Shown: in pieces, positions 9,601 to 18,510 of the stretch | How positions within the stretch are numbered: the first letter of the stretch is position 1 | How the letters are laid out: every line of letters starts with the position of its first letter | From: Tritrichomonas foetus | Taxonomy: Eukaryota > Parabasalia > Tritrichomonadida > Tritrichomonadidae | DNA: 64,000 nt | Reading direction: 5' to 3' | Assembly (NCBI GenBank): GCA_001839685.1 | Contig: MLAK01000682.1 | Coordinates: 24,275 to 88,274, forward strand | Notes under the pieces: model-generated | What the model saw: only the letters and a program-made list of their open reading frames with translations | Databases searched by the model: none | Told to the model about the DNA's origin: nothing | Program-made: the position numbers and the translations under genes

Positions 9601-12600
9601 TTGACAAAGAAGTAAGTCCACCTGAGCATAAATCCATTGAAAGTGATCACAATTCAATTATAATCACCATTATTACTGATTATCTTGTAAAAATTCTTGA
9701 AGATTCTTCATCTTTCATGAATCACGATCATGCTGCTTTAGCAATCCAAGAACTTTTGAAAGTAATTGGATGTTCAGCCAAAGCGACAGAAGATGAAGAA
9801 TTACTTAAGCAAGATTCAATTTGGAATTGCTTTCCAGGTGATATTCAAAACATTATTTTCCCATTCTTGAAAAGTAGATATAGAATGAATCAGAAACAAA
9901 TTGAACTCGAACCAATTGTAAAAACGCATGGATTAACAGTAAATAAATGGCTTTGTAATTTAACACAATATCTACTTCAAATATCAACAGGCTCGACACA
10001 ATATTTTAAACATTGCAGTTGTGTTTTACCTGATTCTCCTTCACTATGTAAGTTTTTCTTACCTTATTTATGTCGTGAGAACTTAACTAATGAACAATTT
10101 AGGAAAACATTAAGAAAACAATGGAAACAGTTAATGCGTCTTCTGAATGGTGGAAGTGCATATTCTAGAGACTTTGCTCGACAAGCTTTACAAATTCTTT
10201 TTTCTTTATTCGACACACTTGCATCATTATCAATAAGTGTTGGTGAAAAGAGACATATTTCTAATTGGCCAACACTTGGTATTGCCTCAGAATCGCAACT
10301 TGCTGATGCTGCATTTCAATGTGAATTGTATCAAAGATCGTTACAACATATTGAGCTTGATTTGCATGATGGTGGTATTTTTGAAGATCGCCAACAAATT
10401 TTATTGAAAATTTATCAGCATATTGATGATCCTGACGGATTAGAATTTTTAAGTCGTTCAAAACAAAATGACTTTGATGATGCAATTGTTGCACTTGAAA
10501 GTCAGTCATTAGCTGTTCATTCAAACCAAAAGTGTAAACTTGACTTAATTCATGAAATGCTTTTGAAAGGTCGATATGAGCGTGCTTTATCAGACGCTAT
10601 TTTACTAAAAAACTTTCTTCCTGATAATGTTGAAGTTAACGCACTGATTGCAAAAGCTGCAATTCGTCTTCAAAGATGGGATGAAATGAGTAAATTAACT
10701 CTGCCTGATGTGATTCCACCAAATCATAGACAAGATGCAATTGATATTATTACTGCGAGATTGTTATATTTCAGAAAAATTAAAGATCGTACAAACTTCG
10801 ATCATGAAGTAAAACTATTTGGAAGCACTATTGTTCCATTGTTTTCATCGGCAGCAATGGTGTCATATTTCCGATTAATTCCACTCCTGGTACAAATTCG
10901 ATTAGTCGAAGAAATAGAAGAATTTAATGAAGACAATATGACATTTAGTCATTGGGAGAATGATGTTCCAATGAAACCAATTGATTTAGAACGAATTGTT
11001 TCAGTCCGCTCAGCATTAATTGGTGAATTTACGAAAGATAAGCATATTAAGTCATCTTTAATCGCAGGTCAATGGCTCCAGCTTGCTAGATATTGCCGTA
11101 AAAGTATGGATTTATTAAATAGTAAAGTTTTTTGTTCACGTGCCAAAATTTATGTAATTGATCAAGTTGATCAAATGTACTGTTCTTTTGAAATGGCCAA
11201 AATTTACTGGGAACTTGATCAACGGAATGCAGCTCAAGCTTTATTGAAACAAATTTGTCCTGAGAATGATAATAAACTATTTGCTAAAGTGAAATACTTG
11301 AATGCTAATTGGGCAGAATTGAATTCTTCAAGTGATTTAAAAACAATATCTGAAACATATCAAGAAAGTTTGAATTTATGCCAAACCGGGAAAGCTCATT
11401 TAGCCATTGCCACAGCTGCTGATCATCGTATTATTGGTTTTACAACATATTTAGAAGAACTTGCGCAAGAATCTCGGGTTCATGCCACTGGACCATCTCC
11501 CTCAGGCGCTCCTGGACCAGTAAGAAGGGCCACAAGCAAATTTTGGTCTGGTTCATTACAGCCTATTAGTGTAATGACATTTTTGAATGAACAAATTCCT
11601 TTAGCGTTAAGTAATTATATGAAATCCATGCTTTTCTCACCACAATATTCATATGAAGTTGTTCCAAGAGTCCTTGTTTTATTCTTTGATATTGGAAGAT
11701 ATTTGCTTCATGATCCAGAAAAAAATTTATTTCATATGGTTTCACAAAATCATAAAAATCAAATTTTGAAAGCCATGAAAGAATCCATTTTAAATATTTT
11801 ACCACAACTAAAAAGTTCAATTTGGGTAAATTCAATCACCCAATTAATCTCTAGAATAGAACAACCTACTCAACTTGTGGAAATTCTTCATAGATTGATC
11901 CAGCCTGCTCTTCAGGATTATCCACAAGCAACCTTTTGGCATTTAATGTCAATTTACCGGTCAAATAATAGGAGAAGCTGCTTTTCTAACTTTTGGGATT
12001 TCTTCCAAAATGAATTTCGAGCGGTTTGTGAATTAAAAGAAATTAATGATCTGAAAGAAATTTTCAATAAAATCACTGGCCTTTTACTTGAACTAATTAA
12101 ATACACAGTTCCCGAAAAAAGCAAGAAAACTATTTCAATTCAAGCTTCAGATATTATCCCTGATTTACTTAAAGAGTTTGAGAACTCGAATTTATTAATG
12201 CCACTTTCATCAAGTCTAATTATTCAGCCTAATACATCACCACAGATGTTTATTAATTCTATTCCTCGAATTCAATCAATGAATTCCCTCATTCAAGTTT
12301 TTCCATCACTTCAAAATCCAAAAAGAATCTCTGTTTTATCAACAACAGGCAAAACTTACTATTATTTATGTAAAAGAGATGATGATTTACGAAAGGATAT
12401 GAGAATGATGGAATTTGGTTCATTTGTTAGTCGTCTTTTAGCTAGAGATAAAAGATGTAAACAACGAAATTTATCAATTGTTACATTCGCTGTAATTTGT
12501 TTAGATGAACGCAGTGGAATAATTGAATGGGTTGAAAACACTGAGGGTTTAAGGAATATCCTTGAAAAACTCTATCGACCGTTAAATAAAGGAATTCCAA

Positions 12601-13307
12601 CACCCCAACTTCGTCAATTATTCTGTGATGGTGTTCATATGGAACCAACCATGTTAATGAAACGGAAACAACAAAACTTTGTTCAACATGTTTTGCCTGC
12701 TTATCCTCCTGTTATGCATCTTTTCTTTGCTTCCACTTTTAGAGATATTTCTCGGTGGCTTCAAGCGCGTTTGACTTATACAAGATCAATTGCTGTCTGG
12801 TCAATGGTTGGATATGTTGTTGGTCTTGGCGACAGGCATGCAGAAAATATCCTTTTCAGTAAGAAAACAGGTGCATGCTTGCATGTTGACTTTTCTGTCC
12901 TTTTTGATAAAGGAAAAACACTTAATATTCCTGAATGTGTACCTTTTAGACTCACACAAAATATTGTTGATGGAATGGGAGTGCTTGGAACAGATGGTGC
13001 TTTTTCAGCAGCTTCGACACTGGTAATGGAAATTCTTCGAGAGAAGAAACATAAAATTGTTTCTGTTCTTCAAACTTTTATTCACGACCCTTTAATTGAA
13101 TGGAAGGGAAGAGACGGCTCAGACAAAAATGGAGCTGTGGTTCAGGCAAAATTAACATTGAAAGAAGTTGAAAGAAGATTGTCAGGAATTGCTGAAGATA
13201 AAACATCAACGAGATCACCAGAATGTGTTGTTCAAGAGCTGATAAAGCAAGCTACAGATAATAATAATCTTGCTTTGATGTTCATTGGATGGCAACCATA
13301 CTTATAA
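6687..13307 (+). CDS. ATR: ATR/Mec1/Rad3-type PIKK checkpoint kinase
   Basis: A 2206-residue single-exon protein. About the first 1150 residues are helical (HEAT-like) repeats, then a FAT region, then a PI3K-like kinase domain from about 1865. It carries the CKRDDDLRKD phosphate-binding segment, RSIAVWSMVGYVVGLGDRHAEN (about 2030-2050) with the catalytic Asp, and HVDFSVLFDKG (about 2066). A FATC tail ends ...FIGWQPYL. The phrases LRKDMRMMEF, GIIEWVENTEG, VPFRLTQNIVDGMG and TFIHDPLIEW mark ATR rather than TOR, ATM or SMG1. ATR senses single-stranded DNA with a partner subunit and phosphorylates checkpoint targets in the nucleus. The metal-binding triplet is DFS where ATR usually has DFN. It is smaller than human ATR (about 2640 residues). 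The start is the first ATG. Confidence 0.95.
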   Translation: MSEASVFSTECTQDSQNDDSQDIENSVRVIIDNYLSNPLSNEQTNKVYTALQVAATSKRHIFQRNAAFLDQIVQKLLTYCINVLQKNNQKSDFIDNITIEYISIYPAKKRDLFIHRLILAIQDYYLPETQSKSTVIMPSADDKFSRIDCNTEKASFFYLTLFYKLSQRFPMYDGSLLILIQHLLCTDDHNVQLLTMKILSEFVSISMELSFRIIRILLSFITNHLNTQISQEDFDPLLVTIFNKSYNNIPPQIKPLIGREVLSYLPQLCHLTNCKIIDLVFRCVQDFITIDQVNAQLSASFFLKLFREYYLNKEFIKICKNIVQHSPNFKSSLWKQFSSDFIYLPALLYISPDFQFDLTILNNVSPPILYDIVVLLDQIPEWLERRLSKFLVNYPPKENQIKLLIKFIPAMPQQNYHPDLICKILSEDEGRISSHYQKLKKFALEANSIKLASLLAAKYPEDQAEYSLMICNHTNSDAAWEDENFRRAVAIITSNAKKLTFKEDYFIILYGKSKLRLMYLYAQERALWKPFLKPVLQAINDEHEDYAIAAISVLHMLENFQEIYAYYSYYFFKHVLSLLNDKKYCLRFKNVLKCLFPQYKLIDFAPNIIPILIRNKDTKILELYSAMCNEELAQATVPAPSLSVEDLVLNNISSVYLYLFVYIKDRHHFSDCITFLQNLLGKQPTKLLNSCIGTLAPQLLLYLASDEPKLRNNAKEAIKVISNLCFHKKFSDTAELMKYFWSENFLVTIIDFCRILYDNASRRYTAVLKTLITSVEYIEPFIHSCYPKILSITDIAMRRDSLRSLCIELWQKLMSSISDKSIFPSIFGHVISQLLPYFDQFPDQITDVLRILIIENSDVTQQCFIEIAHIPLFLERPQLSDINKTLQNVAQSDNWKSRIVKLSKQLESTAPPFRRLILQQLFLTLKANICNLNELSAQDISELMKKLWIVSSHEKISEHILYCAQCMSLLPFDKEVSPPEHKSIESDHNSIIITIITDYLVKILEDSSSFMNHDHAALAIQELLKVIGCSAKATEDEELLKQDSIWNCFPGDIQNIIFPFLKSRYRMNQKQIELEPIVKTHGLTVNKWLCNLTQYLLQISTGSTQYFKHCSCVLPDSPSLCKFFLPYLCRENLTNEQFRKTLRKQWKQLMRLLNGGSAYSRDFARQALQILFSLFDTLASLSISVGEKRHISNWPTLGIASESQLADAAFQCELYQRSLQHIELDLHDGGIFEDRQQILLKIYQHIDDPDGLEFLSRSKQNDFDDAIVALESQSLAVHSNQKCKLDLIHEMLLKGRYERALSDAILLKNFLPDNVEVNALIAKAAIRLQRWDEMSKLTLPDVIPPNHRQDAIDIITARLLYFRKIKDRTNFDHEVKLFGSTIVPLFSSAAMVSYFRLIPLLVQIRLVEEIEEFNEDNMTFSHWENDVPMKPIDLERIVSVRSALIGEFTKDKHIKSSLIAGQWLQLARYCRKSMDLLNSKVFCSRAKIYVIDQVDQMYCSFEMAKIYWELDQRNAAQALLKQICPENDNKLFAKVKYLNANWAELNSSSDLKTISETYQESLNLCQTGKAHLAIATAADHRIIGFTTYLEELAQESRVHATGPSPSGAPGPVRRATSKFWSGSLQPISVMTFLNEQIPLALSNYMKSMLFSPQYSYEVVPRVLVLFFDIGRYLLHDPEKNLFHMVSQNHKNQILKAMKESILNILPQLKSSIWVNSITQLISRIEQPTQLVEILHRLIQPALQDYPQATFWHLMSIYRSNNRRSCFSNFWDFFQNEFRAVCELKEINDLKEIFNKITGLLLELIKYTVPEKSKKTISIQASDIIPDLLKEFENSNLLMPLSSSLIIQPNTSPQMFINSIPRIQSMNSLIQVFPSLQNPKRISVLSTTGKTYYYLCKRDDDLRKDMRMMEFGSFVSRLLARDKRCKQRNLSIVTFAVICLDERSGIIEWVENTEGLRNILEKLYRPLNKGIPTPQLRQLFCDGVHMEPTMLMKRKQQNFVQHVLPAYPPVMHLFFASTFRDISRWLQARLTYTRSIAVWSMVGYVVGLGDRHAENILFSKKTGACLHVDFSVLFDKGKTLNIPECVPFRLTQNIVDGMGVLGTDGAFSAASTLVMEILREKKHKIVSVLQTFIHDPLIEWKGRDGSDKNGAVVQAKLTLKEVERRLSGIAEDKTSTRSPECVVQELIKQATDNNNLALMFIGWQPYL

Positions 13308-13901
13308 TGCATATATAATATTATTTGTTTAATATTATTTGTTTGTAAATTTTTCCATTTTCTTATTTTTTATCTCTTTTCGCTATTTTTATGTTTTTTG
13401 ATTTGAATCTGATAATAAACCTCTTATGACAAACCACTTTTCAAGTAACCAATTGCTATATAATATCATATTAATCATAATTATGTAATTTATAAATAAT
13501 GTATAGGAAATGTTGTGATGTAGAGTAAATGCTTAATGCGCGTAATTTTCACACCCTTGGTCAAAAAATTAAAGTCTTCAATTTCATGTAACTTGATATA
13601 GTAGTGCTTTTGGTGATAAGACTGCTGTAAAGTGAATTTACATGGAAAAAGTGATACTTCATGAATGAAAGAATAGAAAATGAATTTGACAGGACATTCA
13701 ACAATTATGAGAAAACAATGATTTATCCAATATAGGTACATTAGGAAAAAACATTACCCAAAATTAAAATTCACAAACAATAGATATAGAATTTGATATT
13801 ATATATTCTTTATTAGATTTATGAAACATAATATTTGTTATTTGTTATTTTAAGTTTGCACAATTTTCGTAATATCTGATAAATTTGAAAACAATTTTTG
13901 T
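13308..13901. other. intergenic, nothing convincing
   Basis: An AT-rich spacer after ATR. One minus-strand ORF (13490-13741) has no domain, no sensible composition and no neighbour support. Confidence 0.5.
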
Positions 13902-14030
13902 TTATAATTTTGTTGCGATGTAGATTGGAAATCCAAGAACAAAAAGAGATGTTCCTACTGTCCATATGACTTCAGTTGCAACACGCTTGACTTTTTCGAC
14001 TTTTGTTTCTGGCTTTTGTGGGAGCATCAT
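13902..14030 (-). CDS. 42-residue tail-anchored protein, Tom22-like
   Basis: A short ORF opening with two consecutive ATGs. It has a charged N-terminus (KPETKVEKVKRVATE) followed by one membrane helix, VIWTVGTSLFVLGFPIYI, and ends IATKL. The W-x-V-G-T-S...L-G-x-P pattern is what one sees in the membrane segment of Tom22/Tom9, the central subunit of the mitochondrial outer-membrane translocase, and T. vaginalis hydrogenosomes are known to have a TOM complex. If correct, it would sit in the hydrogenosome outer membrane with only a minimal cytosolic part. It is divergent from the gene at 14150, about 120 bases apart. The Tom22 reading rests on one helix and is tentative. Confidence 0.5.
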   Translation of the reverse strand: MMLPQKPETKVEKVKRVATEVIWTVGTSLFVLGFPIYIATKL

Positions 14031-14149
14031 TTTGAAGTTTCCTTTTAGGAAGATTGAATAAGTTTGTTTACATATTTTTTTTCTGTTGATTTTAATCCGA
14101 TTTGAACGATAAGTTTTGAATTTACGTTTATTTTATTTTGGACTATCAA

Positions 14150-14674
14150 ATGGCGAATCCAAGGAAGTCCCTTCTTAAAAATATCTCAGACGATTTCATT
14201 TCCGGATTACCTACAAGCGTTGGTCTCACTGCTCTTTCCACTGTTTATAATAATGGATTTGATTTTACCGATAAGAAATTATATACCGAATTACGAGATA
14301 ATATGATCAAATCAGCAACGTGCACGTTAACATACGCATCGTCATATCACTGTCTTGTTTTTGTTCTTCAAAAGAACTTTAATAAGAAGCTTGATTTTGA
14401 GAAAAGTCTATATATTAAAATGGGATCAGCCGCTGTCTCGCAGTTACTTGTAAACGCTGTAATACGGAAGAAGAGGGGATTCGGAGCTATCGTTTTGGAT
14501 CCTTTATTGGACGGCGCCTTAACATCAGTGGCATCGATCGTTTTTGAATGGGACAACGGAGGCCGCGATTTCATTCGACAAAAGTTCCCACAGACCTACG
14601 CCACTATTTCATCCAACCCAACTGTTCAGGAAGCTCAGGCATTCTACGTTCGCACATTTTTAACAGAATCCTAA
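14150..14674 (+). CDS. unknown protein with hydrophobic segments
   Basis: A 174-residue protein starting at the ATG of MANPRKSLLKN; the frame is open slightly upstream only from a TTG. It has weakly hydrophobic stretches near 20-35, 60-75, 93-107 and 115-135, rich in small residues, and ends without a charged tail. I recognise no family. Peroxisomal or hydrogenosomal membrane proteins with repeated amphipathic helices look similar, but nothing specific supports that. It shares a short divergent promoter region with the Tom22-like gene. Confidence 0.65.
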   Translation: MANPRKSLLKNISDDFISGLPTSVGLTALSTVYNNGFDFTDKKLYTELRDNMIKSATCTLTYASSYHCLVFVLQKNFNKKLDFEKSLYIKMGSAAVSQLLVNAVIRKKRGFGAIVLDPLLDGALTSVASIVFEWDNGGRDFIRQKFPQTYATISSNPTVQEAQAFYVRTFLTES

Positions 14675-14789
14675 AATATAATGTATCCTTCTTTTTGAAC
14701 ACTTTTTACAATATTTTTAATCAAATTTATTCCACTCTGCATTATAATCATTCTTTAATCATAAATCTTGATTCATGATTGTTGGGAAA

Positions 14790-15328
14790 GATCGGTGTTT
14801 AAGATCAGTGTTTAAGATCGGTGTTTAGGATCAGTGTTTAAGATCAGTGTTTAAGATNNNNNNNNNNNNNNNNNNNNNNNNNNNNNNNNNNNNNNNNNNN
14901 NNNNNNNNNNNNNNNNNNNNNNNNNNNNNNNNNNNNNNNNNNNNNNNNNNNNNNNNNNNNNNNNNNNNNNNNNNNNNNNNNNNNNNNNNNNNNNNNNNNN
15001 NNNNNNNNNNNNNNNNNNNNNNNNNNNNNNNNNNNNNNNNNNNNNNNNNNNNNNNNNNNNNNNNNNNNNNNNNNNNNNNNNNNNNNNNNNNNNNNNNNNN
15101 NNNNNNNNNNNNNNNNNNNNNNNNNNNNNNNNNNNNNNNNNNNNNNNNNNNNNNNNNNNNNNNNNNNNNNNNNNNNNNNNNNNNNNNNNNNNNNNNNNNN
15201 NNNNNNNNNNNNNNNNNNNNNNNNNNNNNNNNNNNNNNNNNNNNNNNNNNNNNNNNNNNNNNNNNNNNNNNNNNNNNNNNNNTGTTTAAGATTAGTGTTT
15301 AAGATCAGTGTTTAAGATCAATGTTTAG
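14790..15328 (+). repeat. 13-bp minisatellite interrupted by an assembly gap
   Basis: Tandem GATCAGTGTTTAA units, with A/G variation at the fifth position and a few other changes. Five full units run from 14790 to 14857, and about three and a half from 15283 to 15328. The gap is surely more of the same array, which explains the failed assembly. The ORF readable through the Ns is an artefact. Confidence 0.9.
14858..15282. other. assembly gap (N)
   Basis: 425 unresolved bases inside the 13-bp tandem array. The true length is not known. Confidence 1.
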
Positions 15329-15549
15329 AATCGTTTTTCGATATAGTTTATAAGAATATTTGTAGGTGTATATGAAGAATATTCATTCTCGGAATCAGAT
15401 TTCCACGAATATAAGCTTTTTTTATCAACTAAAGTTGAAAATCTTTCAAGATAGTCTTTTGTTGAAAAAAGAATAGAAAAAATCAATGAATTTAGTTTAC
15501 CTTTCTGTTTAGAAAAATATAAATTAATTTGTACTTTGCAATCAATTTT

Positions 15550-16692
15550 TCATTTCTTTGTTTGAATTCCATTGAAAAATGCAGTAAATTGTTGATCAGA
15601 TACTCCACCACTCTCTAAATCATCGGCGAACTCAAAATCGTTATTTGGCTTTGGTGGCTGCATCTGCTGCTGTGGCATGAAAGGCGCCTGTGGCTGTGGT
15701 GGTGGGATGAATGGTGGCTGGAATGGCTGTGGTGGTGGCGGTTGAGAAAATTGCTGCTGGGGCACAGGTGGCTGCTGATACTGCGGCTGTTGTGGTGGTT
15801 GAGGTGAACCAAAGGACAAATCTAGAAGATCATCAACGATTGCAGGTTGCTGCGGCTGTTGTGGCTGGAATGGAGGCTGCATAGGTGGCTGCATTTGTGG
15901 CTGTGGCTGCGGCTGCTGGATTGGCTTGCTTGGCTGATTTGGATTTGGAATTCCTTGAGAAGAAATGTCTTTCAATATGTCATCATTGAATTCGCCACTC
16001 TGGCTGAACGACGAATAGCACTGCTTGCATATTTCACAGAAACTTTCGAGATAATTAATGATCGATATGACATATTTGTCACTCATCGTTGTCTTCAGCT
16101 CTTTCAGTCTCTGATAAACCTCGATCACATTTGTAACCATTTCTGTCAGCATTTCGTCGTCGGCCGACTGGCGATGAGTTTTTGCATCGATTAATGCCTG
16201 CGCGAACATCGTGAGAAGCTCGAAAGCCGTTGAAAAGTCAGCGCTGAATTTGGATTGCATTTCTGGAGTCATAACGTATTTGTAGCGGAATGAGAAAAGC
16301 CTTCTTTGCCAATCGAGAAAATGATTCTGGAGACATTTATGCTTTTGACAAACGTTAGCCCAGGATTCGGCAGCTGAGCAAAGAACACGATGAACGTACG
16401 GGTCAGTAACGACTGGATCGTCTGATATTCCAAGAATCGATCTGGAATTTTGAAGGGCGACTAACAGGCTTGAATTACCATTTTTGAATAAAGCATCAAT
16501 AAAAGAAATCGTGTTGAGCTTTAAACGACGATCGCCGGCGATGGCAATGTTATGTATGGTTTCGAAAATTTCTGAATCATGAGTTCTGGCTCTGTTAAGA
16601 AAATCGATTAATTGTAGAGCTTTGGACCAATTGATTGAATCGTTTTCGGTCTGAATGACAGAAATAACAGCACTTTGATATCGATCACTCAT
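15550..16692 (-). CDS. VHS/GAT-type clathrin adaptor (TOM1-like)
   Basis: A 380-residue protein. Residues 1-140 form a helical VHS/ENTH-like superhelix, and KLNTISFIDALFKN with the following segment resembles the VHS core. Residues 150-245 are helical and fit a GAT-like ubiquitin-binding bundle. The rest is Pro/Gln-rich and disordered, with a clathrin-box-like motif DDLLDLSF (287-294) and a second acidic patch FEFADDLES. This layout matches TOM1/TOM1-like and related adaptors that pass ubiquitinated cargo to clathrin or ESCRT at endosomes. CAG/CTG-type codons make the tail locally GC-rich. Two AAAAAGTG-type elements lie 56 and about 120 bases upstream. An ANTH-type adaptor is a less likely alternative. 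Confidence 0.75.
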   Translation of the reverse strand: MSDRYQSAVISVIQTENDSINWSKALQLIDFLNRARTHDSEIFETIHNIAIAGDRRLKLNTISFIDALFKNGNSSLLVALQNSRSILGISDDPVVTDPYVHRVLCSAAESWANVCQKHKCLQNHFLDWQRRLFSFRYKYVMTPEMQSKFSADFSTAFELLTMFAQALIDAKTHRQSADDEMLTEMVTNVIEVYQRLKELKTTMSDKYVISIINYLESFCEICKQCYSSFSQSGEFNDDILKDISSQGIPNPNQPSKPIQQPQPQPQMQPPMQPPFQPQQPQQPAIVDDLLDLSFGSPQPPQQPQYQQPPVPQQQFSQPPPPQPFQPPFIPPPQPQAPFMPQQQMQPPKPNNDFEFADDLESGGVSDQQFTAFFNGIQTKK

Positions 16693-17638
16693 TATTAAAA
16701 AAATGGAAGGTTATTTATTTCACCTTGACAATTATCGATAAACATTGAAAAAGTGATAAATTTTCACCGTGGAAAATTTCTAACATAATCACTTCTTTGA
16801 AAAAGTATGAAAAAAGTGTGACGGTAAATAACTGATCGGATGATCTTTTTACAATTGACATTCTGTATTATTTTCATGTTCCTTATATTATGTACTATAC
16901 GAGAATAAAATCAGTTGGTGATAAAAAATATTAACAATTATGAAAAATATATTCCCTTTGACTTTCATAAATATCATATTCACGAGCTGCTACTGCTCCT
17001 TTGTTAAAATAATGTTCATGTAAAATGATTCGCTAATCATTTTTCATTCGATTAATTGTACAAGTTCAATATAACCGTCATTGCAATAATCAACAACAAC
17101 TTCAATGTTTTTCATTCAATGTTTGATTTTGTGCACAATATAAAAAACGAGATGTATATTTAACTTTAATGAACAAAGGAATAACAAAGCAAATTCAAGG
17201 TTTTTGCTTTTAATTAAATACTGCAAAATATTGATCTTTTTCAAAAAGTGACTTTTTAGTCGTTATTTTTGGTAGAATTCTGATTATTTACATAGTTTAT
17301 GTTAATTGTATTCGTTTTAGTTTCATTCTCTTTTAGAATAATACTACCATGATGGTAATATCTACTATTTCGATTGGAGTTTTTCAAGTAAAACTAATTT
17401 TGATAAATCTAACAGGAAATTGAGGATTAATATTAGTGTGTCAATGCGAATATTGTAATAATCATCAGTAAATGCCACTTTTTATATTATCTATTGTTCT
17501 GAGTCTATCTCAATGATTATGAAATGTTAATATTGTATAAACTAAATATCACATATTATCCGAAAAATTCCAATATAAAAAAATAGGAAAGAAAATGATA
17601 ATAGAATAAAGTCTCAACGATGATTTAGTTCTTTTCTT
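16693..17638. other. intergenic with promoter-like motifs
   Basis: About 950 AT-rich bases. Near the VHS gene start it holds TTTCACCTTG (16721), AAAAAGTGA (16748-16756), TTTTCACCG (16760s) and AAAAAAGTGTGA (16811-16822). The remainder shows nothing. Confidence 0.5.
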
Positions 17639-17890
17639 TTAGAAAATTAATATTGCAAAAATACCTTCTTGGCAGATAATATAGGCGGATTTCGCTTTTA
17701 GACAGCATCCAGCTCTGGTTACATGATAACATTCTCCATTAACTTGAAGAGAATCGGGAATAATGAGTTCTTTTCTGTTTGTCGGATAATAAATTAGAGT
17801 CGCTGATTTATCTGGATGAATAACAAATCCAACATCATTAATTTCCACTTTTTCACCATCCTGTACTGGTCCTAGATGCAATACCGTCAT
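17639..17890 (-). pseudogene. BspA-like leucine-rich-repeat fragment
   Basis: An 83-residue ORF from ATG. The stretch VGFVIHPDKSATLIYYP then LIIPDSLQVNGECYHVT follows the G-x-F-x-I...ATLI...L-x-IP...NG-x-x-Y-x-VT pattern that opens many BspA-like LRR surface proteins, a very large family in trichomonads. The LRR array that should follow is missing: the frame runs into a short AT-rich tail (EGIFAILIF) and stops. It is most likely a truncated remnant. A short functional gene, or a second exon I cannot see, is possible; no ACTAAC...CAG acceptor is evident downstream. Confidence 0.4.
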
Positions 17891-18510
17891 TAGAGATCTT
17901 TAAATAGAATGAAATCATCTTTGGGAAAAATATGAAAATAAAATGTAGAAAATATGTTTTCAATTTTAAATGGTTAGCATGTTGTCTTGACAGAGAATTA
18001 GTTTTCAATTATTTTCTGTTTGGTGTGCACAACATTTCTAACATGACATGATAATATTTTCATATACTTGAATTCATAAGGTTGTGATATCTCTAAAGCT
18101 TTATTGTAAAAAAAATAATGAATAGCATATTTTGATAATTGATGATCATTTTGCCACTATGATTTCCGAGTCTTAATTAATAGCTGAATTCTAAGAACTC
18201 TAATAGGTTTAATGAATTCACCAAATTTATTAAGTCTCGAAAAAACACAAAAACAAATATTTTTGAGAAAATATGCCAATTTCAAATTCAATCCAATATC
18301 AAGTGCACCTACCAGTATTGTCGTGAATATTTAAGGCCAAATGAAAGGTCAAATTAATGAAAAGTGTTCACAGTAAAACAGGTCTCATTTTATATAAATA
18401 AAAAATTCTTATATTACTAAGAGTTATTAATGAAATTTATATAAACTTCTTTAATAATAATAAAAATAATAAAATAATATTCAAAAAAAAGTGCTTGCCG
18501 AATTAAATAA
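17891..18510. other. intergenic, nothing seen
   Basis: About 620 AT-rich bases between the BspA-like fragment start and the end of the GYF gene. No ORF, repeat or RNA gene is recognised. Confidence 0.5.

Noticed and set aside
13490..13741. 83-codon ORF on the minus strand
   Set aside because: It has ATG but a random-looking composition, with no domain, no signal peptide or membrane layout, and no neighbour support.
14847..15302. ORF across the N run
   Set aside because: It consists of unknown bases and minisatellite only.
17639..17660. Possible intron donor (GGTATTT) at the end of the BspA-like fragment
   Set aside because: It does not match GTATGT and no ACTAAC...CAG acceptor with a continuing frame was seen downstream.
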